DNA of 5,166 nucleotides from Nitrososphaeria archaeon. GTDB taxonomy: Archaea > Thermoproteota > Nitrososphaeria > JACIWG01. Both the position numbers and the translations under genes were made by a program. Where the stretch lies: positions 1 through 5,166 of the forward strand of contig JACIWG010000110.1 in assembly GCA_014361085.1 (NCBI GenBank), read 5' to 3'. Under the pieces are notes generated by a model. It did no database searches. It was not told where the DNA came from and saw only the letters and a list, made by a program, of their open reading frames with translations. Shown here in pieces: positions 1-5,166 of the stretch (positions within the stretch are counted from its first letter, which is position 1; each line of letters begins with the position of its first letter).

Positions 1-95
1 GAGATTTAAACTTGATTTCAAGGAGGGTTGAAGAGTTTGTTAGGGCGTATGATCCATGTGTATCTTGTTCTGCAAGATTCTTAAGAGAACATTAA
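1..95 (+). CDS. [NiFe]-hydrogenase large (alpha) subunit, C-terminal end only (partial)
   Basis: This is the last 30 codons of a gene that begins before the window; the frame starts at base 3 and ends in TAA at 93-95. The translation ends VRAYDPCVSCSARFLREH. DPCxxC is the C-terminal nickel-ligand motif of [NiFe]-hydrogenase catalytic subunits: its two cysteines hold the Ni-Fe centre together with two near the N-terminus. The preceding RAY and the short tail resemble cytoplasmic group 3 enzymes (F420- or NAD(P)-linked, or MvhA-like). The motif ends CSAR rather than the commoner CxxH; Arg here is best known from group 4 (Ech/HycE-type) enzymes, so the group is unsettled. In the family a dedicated endopeptidase cleaves after this His/Arg, which would release FLREH after metal insertion. 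The gene lies upstream of the kinase on the same strand, but the kinase has its own promoter. The family call is firm despite the short fragment; electron-acceptor specificity cannot be told. Confidence 0.88.
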   Translation, partial: DLNLISRRVEEFVRAYDPCVSCSARFLREH

Positions 96-116
96 TCCTT
101 TTCACACCATATAAAA

Positions 117-124
117 TTTATAAA
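117..124 (+). promoter_or_regulatory. TATA box of the kinase-receiver operon
   Basis: TTTATAAA is a full match to the archaeal TATA consensus and is preceded by an A-rich stretch that could serve as the TFB recognition element. Transcription would start about 24-27 bases beyond the box centre, near 144-148. That leaves a leader of roughly 40 bases before the ATG at 188, enough to carry the Shine-Dalgarno sequence. An overlapping alternative, TATAAAAT at 110-117, would move the start about 7 bases upstream. Confidence 0.6.
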
Positions 125-139
125 AATGATTATCATTTT
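123..139. promoter_or_regulatory. Perfect 17-bp palindrome, Fur-like operator candidate
   Basis: AAAATGAT-T-ATCATTTT is an exact inverted repeat of two 8-base arms about one central base. Its core, AATGAT-N-ATCATT, is identical to the centre of the classical bacterial Fur box. A third AATGAT half-site follows at 142-147, 17 bases from the first. The palindrome overlaps the end of the TATA box and fills the space up to the predicted start site, where a bound repressor would block TBP/TFB or polymerase. The symmetry and position are seen directly; binding by a Fur- or DtxR/MDR1-type metal repressor is inference. Confidence 0.5.
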
Positions 140-168
140 CTAATGATGATTTAAATTGGGTGACAGAA

Positions 169-176
169 GGGGGTGA
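169..176 (+). promoter_or_regulatory. Shine-Dalgarno sequence deciding the kinase start
   Basis: GGGGGTGA differs by one base from the ideal GGAGGTGA and lies 11 bases before the ATG at 188. The possible upstream GTG start (173-175) sits inside this element, which argues that GTG is part of the ribosome binding site and not the start codon. A second, shorter copy (GGGTGA, 158-163) lies 9 bases before the GTG, so initiation at 173 is not excluded. Confidence 0.55.
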
Positions 177-187
177 CTGAATTTAAC

Positions 188-2434
188 ATGGAATTTGAAG
201 AAACTTTCAGCTTCGAAGAATTTGAGGCAATAAGGAAGTATCTTGACCTTATCGGGGCAATTGTTGTAGTATTGGATTTGAAAGGGGATGTTAGGTTCAT
301 TAACAGTTTTGGATGCAGTCTTCTAGAATATGACTCTAATGAGGTTATTGGTAGAAACTGGTTCGAAAATTTTATACCCTCAAGGATAAGGAGGGAATTG
401 AAGGAAGTTTTTTCTAAAATTATATCTACAAACGAGGGAGTTAAAAAGTACCACTACTATGAAAGTCCAATTCTAACAAAAAGTGGAAAAGAACGTGCGA
501 TTGCATGGAATAATATTCTAATAGAATCTAGGGACGGCCAAATTTTTGGAACATTAAGCACTGGAATAGACATTACAGAGCGTGTGAAAGTTGATGCAAT
601 GGAGAAAGCGTTCGAAGAAAAACTTTCTATACTAAACTATTTCGCGAGCACATTGAATACTGCAAAAAGTTTGGATGAAGTTTACGAGTATGTTGTTGAT
701 GGGCTTACAAAAGCTCTTGGATTCGAATATGCAATGTTCCTTGTTATTGAAAAAGACAGGCTTAAAGTGAAAGCATATAGGGGGCTAAAACCGATTATCA
801 AGGAAATGTCCTTGAACTCTCAAAAAGGTTTAACGGTTAAAGCAGTAAAGACACTCAGAACTGTTATCTCAAACGATACTTGGAATGATAAGGATTACAT
901 TGAAGGTGTGAAGGGTGTTAGGTCAGAACTTAGTACACCAGTAATTGTTAACGACACTGTTTACGGCGTTATAGATGTACAGAGTAGGAAAGTTAACGCG
1001 TTCAGTAACGAGGATGTAAAGCTTGTTGAAATTCTTGCAACACACACTTCTACAGCAATAAGTAATATAGAGAGGCAGACTTCACTTGAAAAACAGTATA
1101 GGCAGCTTTCAAGTCTAATGCAATTTTCAATAGAAATAATTAGAACATCTGATGTTAGAGCTAGACTGCAGAAGGTTGTGGAGGCGATAGAAAGTCTTGG
1201 ATGGAGACGTGTAGTTTTGAGCTTAAGAGACGAGAATTTGGAAATAAGGTCACCAGAAGACATTATAACAGCAGGATTAAGTGAGGATGAAAGGAGATTT
1301 TTGTGGGAAAACCGCACCTCTGGGAAGATATGGAGGGAAAGGCTTAGCGCAAAATTTAATCGTTATAAAGTGGGCCAATTTTACTACATACCATATGAGG
1401 ATCAGTTAGCCCAAGAATATTTTACTGGAAGCGTATTAGATAGTAGATTAAGTCCTGAAGAAACAGTTGACTGGCATCCGCAGGACCTTCTATATGCACC
1501 ATTAACCCTACTAGACGGTAGAATAGTTGGAATTTTAAGTGTAGACGACCCTGTTGATGGTAAGAGACCTACAAAATATTCTCTAGCACCTCTAGAACTA
1601 TTTCTAAACTATGCTGCAATAGCGATAGAAAACGCTCAACTTATCCAGAAGCTGGAGGCAGCTCAGAAGAGGCTTAAGGAATATGCTGACGAACTGGAAG
1701 TTAAGGTAAATGAGAGGACAAAGGAGCTTGTGGAGGCTCAGGAGAAGCTTTTAAGGTCTGAAAGGCTTGCAACCATAGGGGAGGTTGCTGCCTCAGTCGG
1801 TCATGACCTAAGAAACCCGCTTCAGGTTATACTATATGAATGTTTTGCCCTAGAAAACCTTCTCGAAAACATTTCTAGAGAATATGATAGTAAATCCGGT
1901 GCTATGGTAAAGCAGCATCTTCAGAGGATAAGAGAGCAAATAAATTATATGAATAAAATAGTTTCAGACCTACAGGATTATGGTAGAAAGATTACAATAA
2001 AAACGATTAAAGTGGACTTAAATAATTTTGTAAAAAATGTGTTATCGACAATAAAGGTTCCAGAAAATATTAAGGTTATAGTTGATGTTCCAATAGAATT
2101 TACTTTAGACATAGACCCAGAGATGATGAAAAGAGTTTTCGTGAACATTATAACAAACGCTATTCAAGCTATGCCGGAAGGTGGGACATTAACCATATAT
2201 TCTAGAGTAGAAGGTGATAAAAAGGCAGTTTACTTTAGAGACACTGGAGTAGGAATACCTAAAGAGAATTTGGATAAAATTTTTCACCCCCTCTTTACAA
2301 CAAAAGCTAAGGGTACAGGCTTAGGTTTAGCAGTATGCAAGCGGATAGTTGAAGCGCATGAGGGAACGATTGAGGTAGAAAGTGAGGTTGGAAAGGGGAC
2401 AGTGTTTAAGATAAAGGTACCGATAAAAAGTTAA
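188..2434 (+). CDS. Soluble PAS-GAF-GAF sensor histidine kinase
   Basis: A two-component sensor kinase of 748 aa from ATG 188; GTG at 173 would add five residues. Order of domains: PAS at about 15-132, ending with the typical GIDITER segment; a GAF domain at about 145-295 (STPVIVNDTVYGVIDVQS is its classic core); a second, more diverged GAF at about 305-487 (YAPLTLLDGRIVGILSVDD); a charged coiled-coil linker at 487-525; a HisKA-type dimerisation domain with H-box GHDLRNPL and phospho-acceptor His539; and a HATPase domain with N-box Asn653/Asn657, G1 box DTGVGIP (Asp685), F-box near 699-703 and G2 box GTGLGL (709-714). All ATP-binding boxes look intact, so it should be catalytically active. 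There is no transmembrane segment, so it probably senses a cytoplasmic ligand or redox state; the ligand cannot be told. The receiver gene follows after 49 bases with no visible promoter, implying an operon. The promoter carries a Fur-like palindrome. Kinase identity is certain; the signal is unknown. Confidence 0.95.
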   Translation: MEFEETFSFEEFEAIRKYLDLIGAIVVVLDLKGDVRFINSFGCSLLEYDSNEVIGRNWFENFIPSRIRRELKEVFSKIISTNEGVKKYHYYESPILTKSGKERAIAWNNILIESRDGQIFGTLSTGIDITERVKVDAMEKAFEEKLSILNYFASTLNTAKSLDEVYEYVVDGLTKALGFEYAMFLVIEKDRLKVKAYRGLKPIIKEMSLNSQKGLTVKAVKTLRTVISNDTWNDKDYIEGVKGVRSELSTPVIVNDTVYGVIDVQSRKVNAFSNEDVKLVEILATHTSTAISNIERQTSLEKQYRQLSSLMQFSIEIIRTSDVRARLQKVVEAIESLGWRRVVLSLRDENLEIRSPEDIITAGLSEDERRFLWENRTSGKIWRERLSAKFNRYKVGQFYYIPYEDQLAQEYFTGSVLDSRLSPEETVDWHPQDLLYAPLTLLDGRIVGILSVDDPVDGKRPTKYSLAPLELFLNYAAIAIENAQLIQKLEAAQKRLKEYADELEVKVNERTKELVEAQEKLLRSERLATIGEVAASVGHDLRNPLQVILYECFALENLLENISREYDSKSGAMVKQHLQRIREQINYMNKIVSDLQDYGRKITIKTIKVDLNNFVKNVLSTIKVPENIKVIVDVPIEFTLDIDPEMMKRVFVNIITNAIQAMPEGGTLTIYSRVEGDKKAVYFRDTGVGIPKENLDKIFHPLFTTKAKGTGLGLAVCKRIVEAHEGTIEVESEVGKGTVFKIKVPIKS

Positions 2435-2472
2435 AATACCTCCAAATTGTTAGAATTGTGTCAAAAAGAAAT

Positions 2473-2478
2473 AGGTGG
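2473..2478 (+). promoter_or_regulatory. Shine-Dalgarno sequence deciding the receiver-gene start
   Basis: AGGTGG lies 5 bases before the ATG at 2484, an ideal spacing. The in-frame GTG at 2475 is within this element and is unlikely to be the start codon. Confidence 0.6.
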
Positions 2479-2483
2479 AATAT

Positions 2484-2939
2484 ATGGGTGTGAGGGAAAA
2501 GGCTAGAATACTTGTAGTAGACGATGACATAGACATATTACAGAGTCTAAAAGAGATTTTGGAGACAAAAGGCTACGATGTTGAGGTAGCTGAATCAGCT
2601 CAAAAGGGCCTTGAGTTGGCAAAAAAAAGGTTCTTTAACCTAGCAATCTTGGGCATTAAACTTCCAGACATGGAGGGCACAGAGCTTCTAGCAAAAATAC
2701 ATAAAGAGAAGCCTCAGATGATGAAGGTTATGCTTACAGGATACCCTTCACTTGATAATGCTGTTCAAGCACTAAACTTAGGTGCTGACGCATACCTTAT
2801 GAAGCCAGTTAATCCAGAGGAACTATTGAAGGTTGTGGAAGAAAAGTTAAAGGAACAGTTAGAGGCGGAAAGCATGACCGAGGAGAAGGTTGCTGAATGG
2901 ATTGAAAGACGCATTCAGAGGCTGGAGCAGCAGAAATAG
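2484..2939 (+). CDS. Stand-alone receiver-domain protein lacking the phospho-acceptor Asp
   Basis: A response-regulator receiver protein of 151 aa from ATG 2484 (GTG 2475 would add three residues). The CheY-like fold is complete: acidic pocket Asp13/Asp14 in LVVDDDID, LPDMEG loop at 60-65, switch Thr85 in MLTGYPS, and Lys107 in the MKP motif. The key exception is the site that normally reads D-I-K-L-P, here GIKLP: Gly57 (codon GGC) replaces the Asp that accepts phosphate from the kinase. It is therefore a degenerate or pseudo-receiver unless the base is an error. After the receiver comes a helical, charged tail (about 120-151: MTEEKVAEWIERRIQRLEQQK), with no DNA-binding or enzymatic domain. 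Archaea often have such single-domain receivers, which act through protein contacts. Position 49 bases after the kinase suggests co-transcription and partnership. Family is certain; how it signals without the Asp is unknown. Confidence 0.93.
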   Translation: MGVREKARILVVDDDIDILQSLKEILETKGYDVEVAESAQKGLELAKKRFFNLAILGIKLPDMEGTELLAKIHKEKPQMMKVMLTGYPSLDNAVQALNLGADAYLMKPVNPEELLKVVEEKLKEQLEAESMTEEKVAEWIERRIQRLEQQK

Positions 2940-2947
2940 TTTTAGAA

Positions 2948-2989
2948 GATATTGAGCAGGATATCGGATATTTGATGTAAAGTGTTTAC
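2948..2989. repeat. Small inverted repeats between convergent genes, possible weak 3' hairpins
   Basis: The 65-base gap between the two stop codons holds GATAT (2948-2952), ATATC (2961-2965) and GATAT (2967-2971), which can pair in two alternative ways, then GTAAA-gtg-TTTAC (2977-2989), a 5-bp stem with a 3-base loop. Stems are short and AT-rich and no clear run of T follows on either strand, so a terminator role for the two convergent transcripts is only a possibility. Confidence 0.25.
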
Positions 2990-3004
2990 TATAGGAAATT
3001 GACT

Positions 3005-4903
3005 TCATCCTATTTTTATTGAACTCACTTCTTTTAAATTGTTAATGTCGTTTACTTTAACAATTTTGTTTGATATTGTGTAGAGATAATCACCTATATA
3101 TATTGCCCTTTCAATAAACTTTAAGTAGTCGTCACTTGAAAGGCCTCCACTAATATTTTGGCTCAAATGAGTAATTTTACCCCTAAATATGATTCCATGC
3201 TCTATTGTTAAATTAAATACGTATAAGCCTTGCCAAACTGGTTCACCGTAAGCGTATGGTGGTACAGTTCCAGGATATTGGCTTCTGTCGATCATTGCTA
3301 CCAGAACAGGTATAGCCATGAAACTTCTTTCAGAATCAAAAAGGAGAGCCCTATGGTCTCTAAGTATTGGAGAGTCTGTGCCTCTTTCACCAATAACATA
3401 TTTTGAAATCTCTTTTGGAGCACTAACATTTTTTACATTGAAAAGTGATATTTTAAGGCCCTGATACCATGCGAAGTCACCTTCTTCAGCTTCAATGGTC
3501 TCCTTACCAATTCCGATAACATGGTCCTCGCCTAAAGGATGCAGGTAATCCGAGTACCCTGGAATCTTCAGCCAACCCAAAACTTTTGGATTTCTAGCAT
3601 CAGTTAAGTCTATTACAAAGAATGGGTCAACCTTTTTAAAGGTGACAATGTATGCTCTCTCACCCATAAACCTTGCAGAATATATCTTTTCACCTTTCGC
3701 AAGATTCTCAAGTTTTCCAACAACCTTAAGAGCCATGTCAAGCACATATATGCTATTAGATTCGCTTGAGCCGCCTCCTCTAATCCAGGGATAGCCTAAA
3801 GTTGTTGCAATCCTAAAATATCCATTATATTCGTCCATAGAAAACTGGTTGAGCACATGACCTGGAACAGTTCCTTCAGCTTCAAAATCTATGCTATTGC
3901 CTCTAATAGATATTCTATACAATAGTGTTTCCTCGTAAGAAAATATTGCATTTTCTTTAATAAAATTGTATTTTGTTATAGCCAAATATATGTTGTTTAG
4001 CGAAACATACATGTTGCTAGCGGCTCCAGTTAATATTGTCTTTTTAACAATCGGTTCATCATCCAAGAAGACGTTTAAAGCAACTATAGTTGTAAAGGTG
4101 TATGATAGGTCAGGAGTATTAGTATAGTATACTTCCTTCGGATCTATGGACACACTTTCTCCGTTAACGGATAATGATGGCAAAACAATTTCTTCACCAA
4201 CATAATATATTGGACTCGTTACAACCACATAAACATAATCTTCTATCATTCTAGCATTCAAATAATAGCCTTCCAGAGTAACATTCTTTACAAGCTTAGG
4301 AGCTTTAATGTTAGCAAGCTCATATACTTCAATCTCGCATTTGATTGGATAGTATCCTGAACCGCCTACACCCATGCTTTTTGAGTAGCTTGTGAGGAAA
4401 ACGATAAGCCTATTCTTGTTAACAAAAATACCTGTAGGAACATAATTTTCAGACCAAACAATCTTAGACATTACATGCATTTCTTCGGGTGGATATGCCT
4501 TAACAATTACAAGCTCTCTGTCACCAGACACATAATCTCGCCCACCTTTTAGATAGTAAATGTATAAGCCGTCAGTTTTAACAATATCAGGCTCGTCTAC
4601 ACCAGCAACTTGAACATTAGTTTGAGAATATTGTGGAGAAGCTTCAGCAACTGCTGTGGTAGAAGCAATTCCTCTAAAAATAGTTCTAGGCGCGGGTGAA
4701 ACTTGGATACCGTAAACGCCAAACCATTTACTTGACAATTCAACATTACTTTTCACAAAATTTTTTAGCTCATTATATGAACCAAATCTTTTTAATTCAT
4801 AGGATTCATTTTCTTCTACAAAAAATTTATAGTATAGCATGTAAGTTGATGCTGAAACCAATATGGCGGCTGTCACAATTACCAGAATTCTTTTCCACCA
4901 CAT
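3005..4903 (-). CDS. Membrane-anchored extracellular beta-propeller protein (Beta_propel, COG4880-like)
   Basis: A 632-aa protein from ATG 4901-4903; an in-frame TTG at 4916-4918 would add five residues. The N-terminus is MWWKR followed by a hydrophobic stretch (about 6-25) with no obvious cleavage site, so it looks like a signal anchor with the rest outside the cell. Residues 100-112 (AGVDEPDIVKTDG) are the hallmark of the Beta_propel family, secreted proteins with a propeller distantly related to WD40; further signatures are SMDEYNGYFRIATT (355-368) and DPFFVIDLTDARNPKVLGWL (426-445). Length is typical. Five N-glycosylation sequons (Asn32, 207, 492, 564, 583) fit a surface location, and there is a single cysteine. 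The biochemical role of the family is not established as far as I know; no catalytic motif is visible. The gene converges on the kinase-receiver operon and diverges from the winged-helix gene. It has no Shine-Dalgarno, and a TATA-like box at the right distance suggests a leaderless mRNA starting at 4903. Confidence 0.9.
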   Translation of the reverse strand: MWWKRILVIVTAAILVSASTYMLYYKFFVEENESYELKRFGSYNELKNFVKSNVELSSKWFGVYGIQVSPAPRTIFRGIASTTAVAEASPQYSQTNVQVAGVDEPDIVKTDGLYIYYLKGGRDYVSGDRELVIVKAYPPEEMHVMSKIVWSENYVPTGIFVNKNRLIVFLTSYSKSMGVGGSGYYPIKCEIEVYELANIKAPKLVKNVTLEGYYLNARMIEDYVYVVVTSPIYYVGEEIVLPSLSVNGESVSIDPKEVYYTNTPDLSYTFTTIVALNVFLDDEPIVKKTILTGAASNMYVSLNNIYLAITKYNFIKENAIFSYEETLLYRISIRGNSIDFEAEGTVPGHVLNQFSMDEYNGYFRIATTLGYPWIRGGGSSESNSIYVLDMALKVVGKLENLAKGEKIYSARFMGERAYIVTFKKVDPFFVIDLTDARNPKVLGWLKIPGYSDYLHPLGEDHVIGIGKETIEAEEGDFAWYQGLKISLFNVKNVSAPKEISKYVIGERGTDSPILRDHRALLFDSERSFMAIPVLVAMIDRSQYPGTVPPYAYGEPVWQGLYVFNLTIEHGIIFRGKITHLSQNISGGLSSDDYLKFIERAIYIGDYLYTISNKIVKVNDINNLKEVSSIKIG

Positions 4904-4925
4904 ATTTCTGTCAAACAATCTATAG

Positions 4926-4931
4926 TTTAAA
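4926..4931 (-). promoter_or_regulatory. TATA-like element of the beta-propeller gene
   Basis: On the minus strand GGTTTAAAC places a TTTAAA core about 25 bases before the ATG at 4903, the spacing expected when the transcript begins at the start codon itself. No Shine-Dalgarno is visible before either candidate start, which agrees with leaderless translation. A second AT-rich candidate, AATATATG (4934-4941 region), would give a leader of about 9 bases. Confidence 0.4.
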
Positions 4932-4951
4932 CCATATATTATTCCATATTA

Positions 4952-5001
4952 TAGAACATGTATAGAACAGTTTAGTGATTGAATGTTCTAAGTTTTGAAC
5001 A
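4952..5001. repeat. Cluster of four TAGAACA-type elements in a divergent promoter
   Basis: TAGAACA occurs at 4952-4958 and 4963-4969 (direct repeat, 11-base period, within a longer TATAGAACA match), as the reverse complement TGTTCTA at 4984-4990, and as the variant TTGAACA at 4995-5001. The last two form an inverted repeat ATGTTC-8-GAACAT (4983-5002). All lie between the promoters of the propeller and winged-helix genes, where an operator for one or both would be expected. That a regulator binds here is inference. Confidence 0.45.
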
Positions 5002-5017
5002 TCATTCAACAAAACTC

Positions 5018-5025
5018 TTTTAAGA
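5018..5025 (+). promoter_or_regulatory. TATA-like element of the winged-helix gene
   Basis: TTTTAAGA is centred about 27 bases before the TTG at 5049. This fits transcription beginning at or next to the start codon, as there is no usable Shine-Dalgarno in the intervening bases. Confidence 0.4.
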
Positions 5026-5048
5026 AACTTTGACTTAAACGATGGTGC

Positions 5049-5166
5049 TTGTCAAAAATAACATTACCTGATTCAACGGTAATAGAGTCTGAGCTAACTG
5101 GAAAGACCCTTCTAGTATACCTTTATATGCTAAAAAGTAAGAAAGATACATTTGGAGTTAGAGAAA
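5049..5166 (+). CDS. Winged-helix DNA-binding regulator, N-terminal part (partial)
   Basis: An open frame runs from TTG 5049 to the window edge, giving 39 codons: MSKITLPDSTVIESELTGKT followed by LLVYLYMLKSKKDTFGVRE. An in-frame TGA at 5031-5033 blocks extension upstream, and no ATG or GTG lies in frame before 5127, so TTG is the best start. The ELTGKTLxVYLYxLK...GVRE pattern is, from memory, the first helices of an archaeal winged-helix family common in Bathyarchaeia and Thaumarchaeota, some members of which end in transmembrane segments. The DNA-recognition helix lies beyond the window. The gene is transcribed away from the beta-propeller gene, sharing a region with repeated TAGAACA elements it might bind. 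The open frame is short, so family assignment rests on pattern recall. Confidence 0.6.
   Translation, partial: MSKITLPDSTVIESELTGKTLLVYLYMLKSKKDTFGVRE

Noticed and set aside
96..105. T-rich stretch after the hydrogenase stop as a terminator
   Set aside because: CCTTTTC is a short T-tract of the kind some archaea use, but it is too weak to call without transcript ends.
961..1317. 118-codon open frame on the minus strand inside the kinase gene
   Set aside because: It is antisense to the conserved GAF region of the kinase, shows no recognisable domain, and has no promoter or ribosome site of its own.
2435..2483. A separate promoter for the receiver gene
   Set aside because: The 49-base gap has no convincing TATA box at a suitable distance; co-transcription with the kinase explains the arrangement better.
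4696..4965. 89-codon open frame on the plus strand over the start of the propeller gene
   Set aside because: It is antisense to the conserved N-terminal part of the Beta_propel protein, its composition is that of translated AT-rich DNA, and no family pattern is visible.
4950..5002. The TAGAACA repeats as part of a CRISPR array or IS terminal repeat
   Set aside because: The units are only 7-9 bases, in mixed orientation and with irregular spacing, and there is no transposase or spacer-like structure; an operator cluster fits better.
5042..5071. ATG at 5042 as the start of the rightmost gene
   Set aside because: It is in a different frame and reaches TGA after nine codons, while the TTG frame stays open and carries the winged-helix-like pattern.

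Overview
The window looks like a piece of an AT-rich archaeal chromosome. The evidence is archaeal-type TATA elements at the expected distance before genes, Shine-Dalgarno sequences complementary to the 16S tail, probable leaderless starts, and gene families typical of archaea: a cytoplasmic PAS/GAF histidine kinase with a GHDLRNPL H-box, a surface 'Beta_propel' (COG4880-type) protein, and a winged-helix protein opening with an ELTGKT-type segment. From memory the combination is most like Bathyarchaeia or related Thermoproteota, but the sequence alone does not fix the lineage.

Layout, left to right. (1) 1-95, + strand: the last 30 codons of a [NiFe]-hydrogenase large subunit, ending in the nickel-ligand motif DPCVSC plus a short tail that is probably cleaved. 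(2) 96-187: a promoter with a TATA box overlapped by a perfect 17-bp palindrome resembling a Fur/metal-repressor operator, followed by two nearly identical Shine-Dalgarno units. (3) 188-2434, +: a soluble PAS-GAF-GAF histidine kinase. (4) 2484-2939, +: a stand-alone receiver-domain protein, almost certainly in the same transcript, whose phospho-acceptor aspartate is replaced by glycine. (5) 2940-3004: a short gap between convergent genes with small inverted repeats. (6) 3005-4903, - strand: a membrane-anchored, probably extracellular beta-propeller protein. (7) 4904-5048: a divergent promoter region with four copies of a TAGAACA-like element. (8) 5049 to the window end, +: the start of a winged-helix regulator that runs off the edge.

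How the parts may work together: the kinase senses a cytoplasmic signal, as it has no membrane segment, and would normally phosphorylate the adjacent receiver. That receiver lacks the usual acceptor, so it may be a phosphorylation-independent partner, or the kinase may signal to receivers elsewhere. The palindrome over the kinase promoter suggests metal-dependent (possibly iron) repression, which would be notable next to a NiFe-hydrogenase gene. The winged-helix gene and the propeller gene diverge from a shared promoter region whose repeated element could be the operator of that regulator. These links are inferences. No mobile element, CRISPR array, tRNA or rRNA was seen.
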